Shown here piece by piece: positions 46,901 to 55,189 of a DNA stretch of 64,000 nt (position 1 is the first letter of the stretch; each line of letters starts with the position of its first letter). The notes beneath the pieces are model-generated. The model did no database searches and was not told the origin of the DNA. It saw nothing but the letters and a program-made list of their open reading frames with translations. The position numbers and the translations under genes are program-made. This stretch comes from Candidatus Promineofilum glycogenicum (lineage in GTDB: Bacteria > Chloroflexota > Anaerolineae > Promineifilales > Promineifilaceae): assembly GCA_016707605.1 (NCBI GenBank), contig JADJHJ010000002.1, positions 21,115 to 85,114 on the forward strand. The letters are read 5' to 3'.

Positions 46901-47198
46901 CCAACGTCAGCGCCAACCAGTAGGCGAAGGACAGCGCCATCAGGAAGCCGGGCAGCAGCAGCAGGCCCTGGGTACCGAGGCGCAGGTAGAGTGTCGATAG
47001 CAGGGCAACGACGACGCCGTTGATGATGTAGAGATAGGGCAGCGTCGCCGCGCTGAACTCGGTCAGGAATAGAGGGAAGACGGCCGTCTCGACGAAGTTA
47101 AAGCCGATGCCCAGCAAGAACATCTCGGCGAAAAGCAGGAAGGTCAACTGCCCTTCGCCGGACTGGATATTGAAAAGACGCCGCAGCGTGGCCGACAT
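43980..47198 (-). CDS. MFS/Npt-like transporter fused to HEAT repeats and cNMP-binding domain
   Basis: 1072 residues in three parts. Residues 1-415: about twelve membrane helices with an MFS/ATP-ADP-translocase-like pattern (FVETAVFPLFLTEF, GFWTMAARLLTLRQSKRLFGPI). About 430-900: HEAT-like helical repeats rich in Ala, Leu and Arg. About 930-1050: a cyclic-nucleotide-binding (Crp-type) domain starting ILLKDAELFAETPDELLAEV, with GESGDSLYIVVSGRVRVHDG and EVFGEMALLEPEPRMASVTA. Such fusions are known in several phyla and are of unknown function; the nucleotide may gate transport. The gene is single and separated by a 24-base gap from the B12 gene. Confidence 0.88.
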   Translation of the reverse strand: MSATLRRLFNIQSGEGQLTFLLFAEMFLLGIGFNFVETAVFPLFLTEFSAATLPYLYIINGVVVALLSTLYLRLGTQGLLLLPGFLMALSFAYWLALTLGGGRPVTFVLPVLFQVAVSFGQVGFWTMAARLLTLRQSKRLFGPIGAGMWVAIVLTGFLIPAIVRAIGTVNLLLLASVGFAAALALLWAIIGRYRGALNVVEEAAGSGGTTSSLGKHLRNPYVLLMFGLTIAAWLSFFFIDNIFYNRISARFPDPAELAGFMGLYLAGLGIFTLINNSFVAGPLIARFGVRGGLFILPALLFVVTLAFSVVGAGWGLVPLLFWLATLNRVFDLGFMFSVDQTAQSILYQPLPASVRARIQTIDNGIVRMAAVGLAGVLLLLLNRTPSFTVVHLGFVLLAILVAWLVVAGLTARAYPRALTAALSRRRLTGAAVNLDDSDSVRVLTETLRNPRPGPALYALGLLAESRPEALAGALPDLLAHPASVVRREALGHIERRGVGDPLAVAAAAENDPDPLARGAAWRALAAVGGPEAEAALLARLGDAAPETRLGALVGLRRHGSPAARAQADAALAALVASVDRAERRLAVRALEAAAGEDCALLARLLNDADSDVRRAALTAAGHASCADLWPLVVAALERRATQTAAVGALVAGGEAALPTMSAAFDRAELPVEMGIGLARAAGRIGKRAVALLAGQLDRPSDAVRTEVLLALAHAGYRATGAAADVVRRQIAAETAHAAWLLAGLRDCLDVAELAYLRRVLADQFAAARDRVYLLLSFLFDPAAMRDVREALGRGRRASDTRRAYALEILDLRLPADLKALVMPLSEELPAAERLQRLGAAYDRPALPATARVADMAQGNGYANRWLQAVQLFAVGQLVCTAPELPDLLARYRTDADPVLRETAAWTTARLGLAAAGAPPTGERPMLTTIEKVILLKDAELFAETPDELLAEVAGLLTEVELPAGQAVFQKGESGDSLYIVVSGRVRVHDGDYTLNVLGESEVFGEMALLEPEPRMASVTAETDALLLRLDGEPFFELLDTRSEVARGIIRVLSRRLRQRAQEVAALRGGPAA

Positions 47199-47222
47199 GG
47201 GTTTTATTGGGGCCGGCCGCCG

Positions 47223-47633
47223 CTAGTTGCCCGCCCGGCGGGCGGCGATGGCGGTGCGGAAGGCGGCGATCACGTCGTCGAGGCTGGCCCCGGGGCCGAA
47301 TACGGCCGTGACGCCCATCTCGCGCAGCCGGTCGGCGTCCTCGTCGGGGATGATGCCGCCCAGGAAGACGGGCACGTCGCTCATCTCGTTGGCGGCCAGC
47401 AGCTCCAGAACACGGACCATCAGCGGCATGTGGGCGCCGGAGAGGATGCTGAGGCCGATGGCGTCCACGTCCTCTTGCAACGCCGCCTCGACGACCATCT
47501 CCGGCGTCTGGCGCAGGCCGGTGTAGATGACCTCCATGCCCGCGTCGCGCAGGGCGCGAGCGGTCACTTTGGCCCCGCGGTCGTGGCCGTCCAGGCCCGG
47601 TTTGGCGATGAGCACACGCGCGCGCTCGATCAT
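47223..47633 (-). CDS. Cobalamin-binding mutase small subunit (methylmalonyl-CoA mutase C-terminal type)
   Basis: 136 residues, a stand-alone B12-binding domain: AKPGLDGHDRGAKV carries the DxHxxG histidine that coordinates cobalt from below, followed by LSILSGAHMPL and VFLGGIIPDED. The catalytic TIM-barrel partner is not in the window. It probably forms a two-subunit mutase acting on methylmalonyl-CoA or a related acyl-CoA. Confidence 0.9.
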   Translation of the reverse strand: MIERARVLIAKPGLDGHDRGAKVTARALRDAGMEVIYTGLRQTPEMVVEAALQEDVDAIGLSILSGAHMPLMVRVLELLAANEMSDVPVFLGGIIPDEDADRLREMGVTAVFGPGASLDDVIAAFRTAIAARRAGN

Positions 47634-47653
47634 AGTTAATCCTCCAGAGAAGA

Positions 47654-47781
47654 AACCACAGATTTCAAGAAGGATTATCCGCAGATTGGGCAGATTGGGC
47701 AGATTTGAAGAAAGAAGGGTGTCTTTCTAAAAATCTGCCCAATCTGCCAAATCTGCGGATCATTGATCTTAATCTGTGGTT
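47654..47781. repeat. Nested palindromic element (GCAGATTGG inside ACAGATT)
   Basis: The outer arms AACCACAGATT and AATCTGTGGTT flank an inner hairpin with arms ATCCGCAGATTGGGCAGATT (from about 47669) and mirrored AATCTGCCCAATCTGCCAAA (ending near 47760), around AAGAAAGAAGGGTGTCTTTC. The inner part repeats GGGCAGATT. This is the second concentric element in the window. Confidence 0.8.
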
Positions 47782-47789
47782 CCACCTTC

Positions 47790-49265
47790 TTACCACCCCG
47801 CCACTGGATAGGTCGGGGCGAAGTTGTGCTTTTGCAGCAGCGGGTGGGCCGCGTCGGCCGCCGGGGCTATGGCCGGGTGGCGAAACAGGGCGGCGATCTC
47901 CTCGACGCACAGCCGCCCCTTGGCCGTCAGACGTATGTGATCACCCGCGATTGCCACCAGCCCTAACTCCTCCAGCCGCGCGAACCGATCCGCGAACCGT
48001 TCCAGTGGGCTTCTATTATAGGCGGCGCGGAACAGAGAACAATCGATAAAGGGGTCGTTCTTCAGGGCAAACATCACGTCGCGATGGAAAGCTTCATCGG
48101 CGTTGAGCCGGTAGCCGCGCCAGAGGGGCGACTGCCCGGCATCCGCCCGCCGCTCGTACTCAGCCAGGTCAAAAACGTTGGCCACCTGCGCGCCGCCATA
48201 GTAGCCGTAGGCCCCCGGCCCCACCGGCAGCGTGACCGCCGCCGACGGCAGTCGCTCCGGCCGGAACGTGGCCGGGTCAACGACCCCGCGCGCCCAGAAG
48301 TCGTTGGGCAGCTCGTAGTAGCCGTGGGCCTCCAAGTAGAGTTGGGCCATGATGTGCTGCGTCTGCGCCGCGCGGTGGGTTGGCAAGGCCACCGCGCCGC
48401 GCCGCACGCGCTCGTACAGCCCCGTGCCGCGATCGACGAACAGGAAGTAGGTGCTGATCGAATCGGGCGCGGCGGCCACGGCGTCGGCCAGCGTCGTCGC
48501 CCAGGCCGCGGCCGGCTGCCCAACCAGGCCGTACATCAGGTCAAGGTTCACGGTGAACCCCTCGGCCCGCAGCAAGGCCATCGCCCCGGCCAGGAAGCCG
48601 GAGGCGTGCCGCCGCTTGGTGGCCCGCAGTAGGTCGTCGTCTGACGCCTGATAGCCGACGCTGACCCGGCCGATGCCATAGTGGCGCAGAACGCGCAGGA
48701 AGGCGACGGCGGCCTCCTCGTCGACGAATAACTCCGGGTGCAGCTCCAGCGTGCCCAGCGCCGCCGGGTTCAGGTAGCCGCGCTGGCGCAGATGGGCCAG
48801 GAAGCGCTCCAGCGCGTCGGGCGGGATGAGGCTGGGCGTGCCGCCGCCGACGTAGAGGGTCGTCAGGTCAAGCGTCGTGTGGCGGGCGTGATGGTCGAAC
48901 TCGGCGGCGACGCGCTCCAGGTAGCGGGCCACGGCCGCCCGCCGCCTTGGGCTGATGGCGACCAGGTAGTAGCTGCAAAAGTCACACACGCCAGAGCAGA
49001 ACGGGATGTGGACGTAGGCGTTTCGCACTGTCGCCGGGTAGGGCGGCGCGTTCTCTTCGGCCAAGGGGCGCATCTCGCCCAGCGAGGGATAGATGCTGAG
49101 GTAGTAATAGTCGAGGCTGTTGCGGCGCAGCGCCGCTGGCAGCGCGTCGAGTTGGTAGGCGTCGTAGAGGGCTTCGGCTGCGGCGATTAGTTCATCCAGG
49201 CTGTGGCCCGTCTGGGCCTCGATGTTGCGAAGTTGGGTTTGGGTTGCCTCGTCGACGCTGCTCAT
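47790..49265 (-). CDS. Radical SAM protein, HemN/HemW-like
   Basis: About 491 residues from ATG 49265, which has AGGAGG just upstream. The cluster motif is HIPFCSGVCDFCSYY (Cx3Cx2C); TLYVGGGTPSL follows, then ISTYFLFVDRGTGLYERV-like substrate-domain sequence and a C-terminal winged-helix part (RFARLEELGLV). HemN makes protoporphyrinogen anaerobically and HemW is a heme chaperone; neither is assured, because the N-terminus carries an extra 75 residues and the YY after the cluster differs from the usual DF. Flanked downstream by a nested palindrome. Confidence 0.82.
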   Translation of the reverse strand: MSSVDEATQTQLRNIEAQTGHSLDELIAAAEALYDAYQLDALPAALRRNSLDYYYLSIYPSLGEMRPLAEENAPPYPATVRNAYVHIPFCSGVCDFCSYYLVAISPRRRAAVARYLERVAAEFDHHARHTTLDLTTLYVGGGTPSLIPPDALERFLAHLRQRGYLNPAALGTLELHPELFVDEEAAVAFLRVLRHYGIGRVSVGYQASDDDLLRATKRRHASGFLAGAMALLRAEGFTVNLDLMYGLVGQPAAAWATTLADAVAAAPDSISTYFLFVDRGTGLYERVRRGAVALPTHRAAQTQHIMAQLYLEAHGYYELPNDFWARGVVDPATFRPERLPSAAVTLPVGPGAYGYYGGAQVANVFDLAEYERRADAGQSPLWRGYRLNADEAFHRDVMFALKNDPFIDCSLFRAAYNRSPLERFADRFARLEELGLVAIAGDHIRLTAKGRLCVEEIAALFRHPAIAPAADAAHPLLQKHNFAPTYPVAGW

Positions 49266-49316
49266 TCGATTGGCCTCCTGAGAAAAGATAGGCATAGGAT
49301 AGACCGGATGTTCGGG

Positions 49317-49343
49317 TTGTCAAGGGACTACCCGTGGTAAAAT
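49317..49343 (+). promoter_or_regulatory. Predicted promoter of DUF6883/DUF4926 pair
   Basis: TTGTCA (49317-49322), 15-base spacer, TAAAAT (49338-49343), only six bases before the GTG start codon at 49350; no ribosome site in between. Consistent with a leaderless transcript. Confidence 0.5.
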
Positions 49344-49349
49344 AGCTTC

Positions 49350-49697
49350 GTGATCACATTGTTGCCAAATGCGGAGAGTGCTCAGATCGATCCGCGCAAG
49401 TTACATGACTATGCGCTTGACTTTGGTCATGATACAGGCCGATATAAGGCGGCCTTCTTCGCCCAGATTGGCTATGCGGCTGAACGTTGGCGCGAACTCG
49501 AACACGACATTCGGACACAGCACTTGAGTCAGCACGCCGACAAGGGGAAGGCTACAGAATATGGGCAAAAGTATACGATCACAGCTCTACTTCACGGGCC
49601 AAATGGAGAGCGCCGTTGGGTGACAACAGTCTGGATTATTCGCCCCGGAAATGATTATGCTGACCTGGTTACGATTGAACCGGCACAACGTCGTTAG
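49350..49697 (+). CDS. DUF6883-like protein
   Basis: 115 residues. The pattern LLPNAESAQIDPRKLHDYALDF...GRYKAAFFAQIGYAAERWRELEHDIRTQ and ...ITALLHGPNGERRWVTTVWII corresponds to DUF6883. The family is associated with small accessory modules and toxin C-termini. It lies ten bases before the DUF4926 gene and its mRNA looks leaderless. Function not established. Confidence 0.65.
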   Translation: MITLLPNAESAQIDPRKLHDYALDFGHDTGRYKAAFFAQIGYAAERWRELEHDIRTQHLSQHADKGKATEYGQKYTITALLHGPNGERRWVTTVWIIRPGNDYADLVTIEPAQRR

Positions 49698-49706
49698 GAG
49701 AAATCC

Positions 49707-49955
49707 ATGAACAATCAATCTATTGCTCTCTTAGATACAGTCATTATTACTGTCGATTTGCTGGAACAACAGGTACTAGCCGGCGACCTGGGCACGATCG
49801 TAGAGGTGTACGACTCACCTGAGTTGGCCTATGAAGTTGAGTTTGTTAACCCTGATGGCAGCACGCGCGCGCTCCTGACTGTGCATCCCGAACTAGTACG
49901 CTCGCTCTTGGCGACTGACGTATTGACGACGCGCCAAATCTCCCTCACCGCTTAA
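49707..49955 (+). CDS. DUF4926-like protein
   Basis: 82 residues with IALLDTVIITVDLLEQQVLAGDLGTIVEVY and YEVEFVNPDGSTRALLTV, typical of DUF4926, a small SH3-like beta protein. AGGAGA precedes the ATG. It is paired with the DUF6883 gene, and the two are likely an operon; a toxin/antidote or immunity pair is possible but unproven. Confidence 0.65.
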   Translation: MNNQSIALLDTVIITVDLLEQQVLAGDLGTIVEVYDSPELAYEVEFVNPDGSTRALLTVHPELVRSLLATDVLTTRQISLTA

Positions 49956-49969
49956 AGTCAGCCAATTGC

Positions 49970-50404
49970 TCAAGTGATGAGAATCGCCAGCGCCATTAAC
50001 GCCCCTTGAATCACCGCGGCCACGATCAACAGGCCAATATGTCGCGCCAACGCCGCGCCAGTTTGTACGTCAACCAAAACCCCCGTCACTAAAAAGGCCA
50101 GGAACGCCGGAATCAGAAACGGGCCGATACTGAACCCGCCCAGAACGACAAACGCCAACATGATCCCCGCCGCCACCCAGGGTAGCGCCGGCCAACGCGT
50201 CTTCGGGCGCGACCGAGCCACCACGAACGCCAGCACGAGCACGCCCACCAGCGCGAGCTGCACGAAGTAGAGGCCGGGGAACGGGAAAAGATCGCCCTGG
50301 GACTGAGCAAAGATAGCCGACACCAGGACGCAGTTGACCGCGCCGATCAGAGCGGCTACCCACTCCCCAACACCTGCCGCCTGGCTTGGCCACTGAACCT
50401 TCAT
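49970..50404 (-). CDS. Small multi-pass membrane protein
   Basis: About 144 residues, about five hydrophobic segments in nearly continuous array (AALIGAVNCVLVSAIF..., FVQLALVGVLVLAFVVA, PWVAAGIMLAFVVLG, FLIPAFLAFLVTGVLV, GLLIVAAVIQGALMALAI). ATG 50404 is preferred because GGAGG lies eight bases upstream; the ATG 15 bases earlier has no site. No family recognised. Confidence 0.7.
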   Translation of the reverse strand: MKVQWPSQAAGVGEWVAALIGAVNCVLVSAIFAQSQGDLFPFPGLYFVQLALVGVLVLAFVVARSRPKTRWPALPWVAAGIMLAFVVLGGFSIGPFLIPAFLAFLVTGVLVDVQTGAALARHIGLLIVAAVIQGALMALAILIT

Positions 50405-50445
50405 CGCAGCCACCTCCATTCAAACGTCCCAATCTCGTGGCAACA

Positions 50446-51570
50446 TTATGGGGCGATTGGCTTCTCGCTGTCAACCAACGCTAACTCAGCCGTCAGCCCC
50501 AGAAAAGAGCCGAGCCGATCAGCCGCCGTCGCCAGAGCGTCCCCCTCACCGGCGGCCAGCGGCCGGAACAACGTTGGCGCAATCATCACCCTGTCCTTCT
50601 TCAACTTCCGCGTCCAGATGCCCGCCACGCGCCCGTCGATCAGCAGTGGCGGATGGAAGATAACGTTGCCCGAATCGACCAGGGCATTGTACGCCGGCGG
50701 CTGGATGGCGTCGCGGTCGCGGTAGGCCACGATGTACTCGTCCACGTAGGGCAGCAGATGGGCCACCGGCGCGGGTATCGCCTCAGTGATAAGCGGCGGG
50801 GCAAACCAGAGCGTCTCCTTGCTGACCGACTCCGACGCCAGCCGCGATTTGGCCATCTCCAGCCCGGCCCGCGCCTCGGCCGCGGCCAGCCCCGACCACC
50901 AGATGAAGTCCTTGGCCAGCGCCGGGCCGTGGCTGCGAAAGTAGCGCCAGGCCAGTTCGGCCAGAGCCTCGTCGCGCGTCCGCTCCGGCGCCGGCGGCAG
51001 CCAGGCGTCGAGCAGGACGACCGTCTGCTGCTTGTCCTGCCGCGGGCCGATGGCGATCAGCCCCTCGTTGGCGTGGTACCACATCAGGTAGTAGCCGCGC
51101 TGCCCGGCGGGCGAGACGCCGGCCGCCTCCAGCGCGGCGTAGAGCGCCGGGCGGGGCAGCGGTTCGCCGCCGGCCAGCGCGCTTTCGATGGCCCGGCGGC
51201 TGCGGGCGAACGTCGCCTCGTCCAGCTCCAACTCGCGCAGGCGGCGGGCCGCGCCGCGCAACGTGCGCTCAGCGTTGAGCTTGACGATCCAGCGCGCGTC
51301 GGCGGCGGTGACGTAGTGGAGCGTCAGGCGCATCGGCCAGGTGCGCACGAGTTGGCGGTCGGCGATGGCCTGCTCAATGACGGCCTCCGTCGCCCCGGCC
51401 ACGCGCAGGCCCAACGCCCACAGGGAGTAGATGGTGTCCTGCCCCTGCACCGCGCCAAAGTGGGCAACGACGGCGGCGGGGTCGGGGAATTGGGGGCCGA
51501 TGAGGCGGTGGGTGTAGAGGCGATGGGAGATTAGGAAGGTAGTGTCCGGTTGCATGGGCAGCGGTATCAT
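50446..51570 (-). CDS. Winged-helix DNA-binding domain protein (YcaQ/AlkX-like family)
   Basis: 374 residues. The N-terminal RLYTHRLIGPQFPDPAAVVAHFGAVQGQD, central TWPMRLTLHYVTAADARWI and YYLMWYHANEGLIAIG match the winged helix DNA-binding domain family of DNA glycosylase-like proteins related to AlkX/YcaQ, which unhook crosslinks. Catalytic QxD-type residues are not certain here. The ATG overlaps the stop of the upstream DinB-like gene (TAATG), which supports this start and coupling. Confidence 0.82.
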   Translation of the reverse strand: MIPLPMQPDTTFLISHRLYTHRLIGPQFPDPAAVVAHFGAVQGQDTIYSLWALGLRVAGATEAVIEQAIADRQLVRTWPMRLTLHYVTAADARWIVKLNAERTLRGAARRLRELELDEATFARSRRAIESALAGGEPLPRPALYAALEAAGVSPAGQRGYYLMWYHANEGLIAIGPRQDKQQTVVLLDAWLPPAPERTRDEALAELAWRYFRSHGPALAKDFIWWSGLAAAEARAGLEMAKSRLASESVSKETLWFAPPLITEAIPAPVAHLLPYVDEYIVAYRDRDAIQPPAYNALVDSGNVIFHPPLLIDGRVAGIWTRKLKKDRVMIAPTLFRPLAAGEGDALATAADRLGSFLGLTAELALVDSEKPIAP

Positions 51571-52085
51571 TACACGCGAGAGCCGGAGGGCAGCCCCTGT
51601 TGCTTGAAGGCCGCGACTTGCGCGGCATGGTTTGTTACATCTTTGGCATCGGCCTCGAGCAGGCGGGCGATTGTCACCTTATAGCCGCGAAAGCGAAGGC
51701 CGCGATCTCTATCGAACTCTTCGGCCGGGATCGTGCCGAAAAAGGCGATCAGTTCGTGGCAAGAGTTGGCCACGTCGGCCAGCAGTTCGTGCCAGTTCTC
51801 CTTGCCGTACTCGCGGACGAGTTCGGCATTGTACGTCCGCCAGTCGTGATCGTGATGGGCGTAAAAGTGGGGCAGTTGATCGGCCAGGATGTCCCTGGCA
51901 GCCTGGATGTTGGCAAAGTCCCAGCCGATCAGGTGGGCCACGAGATCATGAGCGCTCCAGGTTCCAAGGAAGACCTCGCTGCGCTTTTCAGGCGGCAGGG
52001 AAGAGAGTTCGTCGAGGAAGCCATTTCTGGCTTGTTCCAAGCCGTCAAGGAGTTGAGATTTGCGAAGGTCGGGTGAGATTCTCAT
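51570..52085 (-). CDS. DinB/ClbS-like protein
   Basis: 171 residues of four-helix-bundle type. The GTWSAHDLVAHLIGWDFANI motif with the histidine, and the later VTNHAAQVAAF histidine, are the metal-binding positions of the DinB/maleylpyruvate-isomerase fold; the DfsB/ClbS branch is suggested by the pattern LLDGLEQARNGFLDELSSLP. It is coupled to the winged-helix gene and could belong to a detoxification or DNA-protection pair, which is inference. Confidence 0.7.
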   Translation of the reverse strand: MRISPDLRKSQLLDGLEQARNGFLDELSSLPPEKRSEVFLGTWSAHDLVAHLIGWDFANIQAARDILADQLPHFYAHHDHDWRTYNAELVREYGKENWHELLADVANSCHELIAFFGTIPAEEFDRDRGLRFRGYKVTIARLLEADAKDVTNHAAQVAAFKQQGLPSGSRV

Positions 52086-52122
52086 GACAGCGTTTGTGTC
52101 ATGTCACACTATGCACGCAGAG

Positions 52123-52374
52123 TCAAGCGAACACGGCCACCGGCACCGGACGCTCTTCGGCCATCGCCTGCCGATGGAGCTTGATACGCTCGATCTCATA
52201 GAGCGTTTCGGCCGTCAGGTAGCTGTCGCCACAATTCGGGCAGCTAACCACCGGGACGTTCTCGATAACTAGTAGATCGTCCCCCTTCCCATAGCTTCGA
52301 GACATGTGACGAATCCTGGCACCTGGCTTGCCACAGATGTCACAAACTAACTCGCCAATCTGTAATTCGTTCAT
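52123..52374 (-). CDS. YgiT-type zinc finger protein (antitoxin-like)
   Basis: 83 residues. Two CxxC pairs (CDICG near residue 12 and CPNCG near residue 45) form a zinc finger of the YgiT/MqsA N-terminal type; there is no HTH domain after it. It follows a DUF4258 gene immediately, the usual arrangement of a toxin-antitoxin-like pair. ATG 52374 was chosen over the upstream frame. Confidence 0.8.
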   Translation of the reverse strand: MNELQIGELVCDICGKPGARIRHMSRSYGKGDDLLVIENVPVVSCPNCGDSYLTAETLYEIERIKLHRQAMAEERPVPVAVFA

Positions 52375-52375
52375 G

Positions 52376-52660
52376 CTAATCAGTCCGATAGACTGTAATG
52401 ATGACCAACTTCTGCGTTGGCCCAAGCTTGGCAACCACTGTTAGGAGTTCGTCATGAGCCGAGCGACCAGCAATCAAGTACTTGCATTCGGTCGATTGAT
52501 GATCTGTTTGACGCTCGACTATTTCGCCCGTTAGGATGGCACGTTCAATGTCAAAGATGGTGAACCCGTCATCGTTCATCTCTTCTTCGGCATGGGCCGT
52601 CATAACGTATTGTCGCAATCGAACCTTTTCACGCATCTGGCGCAAGATACGATTGTACAC
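52376..52660 (-). CDS. DUF4258 protein (toxin-like)
   Basis: 94 residues. YVMTAHAEEEMNDDGFTIFDIERAILTGEIVERQ and LTVVAKLGPTQKLVIITVY match DUF4258, thought to be toxin-like partners of YgiT zinc-finger proteins. A GTG start at 52660 has a strong AGGAGG site. The stop is one base before the start of its zinc-finger partner. Confidence 0.82.
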   Translation of the reverse strand: MYNRILRQMREKVRLRQYVMTAHAEEEMNDDGFTIFDIERAILTGEIVERQTDHQSTECKYLIAGRSAHDELLTVVAKLGPTQKLVIITVYRTD

Positions 52661-52744
52661 GCCAACCTCCTGATACGGGCCAGCCTGTCTACCAAGTTAT
52701 TATATCACTGGCTAAGTCGTATCTCAGACCCTTAAGAATCTCGA

Positions 52745-54609
<1,865 letters not shown>

Positions 54610-54630
54610 GGGTTGTTGTCTCGAAGTAGA

Positions 54631-54716
54631 ACACGGATGACACGGATTTTCGCGGATTTCGCGGATAAGAAAAGGTCTTAGCCGCGTTCATCCGCGTCAA
54701 TCCGCGCGATCCGTGT
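54631..54716. repeat. Palindromic element, ACACGGAT/CGCGGATT family
   Basis: Left arm ACACGGATGACACGGATTTT..., right arm mirrored as ATCCGCGTCAATCCGCGCGA..TCCGTGT; the unit is (A/C)(A/C)CGGATT. It lies just upstream of ade. Confidence 0.8.
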
Positions 54717-54720
54717 TTTA

Positions 54721-55189
54721 TTCCTGATCGGCGAACTCGGTATCCTGTCGCCAGATACGCGCCATACTCGACCGAGGCGCGCCGGAACACTGGCCCGCGA
54801 CGTAGCGCCTTACGCAATCGCATGGTCTTATGCGCTGCTCTTGCCAGGCGCCTTTTGCGCCAAAGACTTTGAGTGGGTCTTGATGATGGCCACGCCGGCA
54901 CAGGGATAGGGCTTATCGCTCGGACCGTCTGTGCCTGTGGCGGGCCAGCCGCAAAAAACGTGTCATTTATCAGTTGATGACGTGATCAACCTCATACCCA
55001 TTGGCGACCGGCTCCCGGCCGCGCGGCCGCCGCAGGCCCGCGGCCGCGCCCGCGCGGGCCGCGCGGGCGGTCCCCCGCCCGGGCAGGCTATTCTGTGGCG
55101 TAATTCGTTGCGTTTGTGCTCTATACTGTTTGTAGGGCAGATGGCAAGCTACTCATAGAGATAGTGAAATCCAAAGAGGTAAAACAAAA
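54721..55189. other. Non-coding stretch with a 100% G/C block, upstream of cas3
   Basis: No supported gene. It contains an almost pure G/C stretch at about 55012-55088 (palindromic, GCGGCCGC-rich), and then a sharp change to AT-rich sequence with a TATACT hexamer at 55122-55127 as a possible -10 for cas3 (no clear -35). An AGAGGT ribosome site at 55173-55179 leads into cas3. An 85-base frame at 54931 is rejected. Confidence 0.5.

Noticed and set aside
46026..47000. Forward frame opposite the MFS-HEAT-cNMP gene
   Set aside because: Gln/Glu/Asp/Gly-rich antisense shadow of membrane helices.
54931..55158. Short forward open frame before cas3
   Set aside because: Its second half is the G/C-only block and it has no ribosome site or homology pattern.
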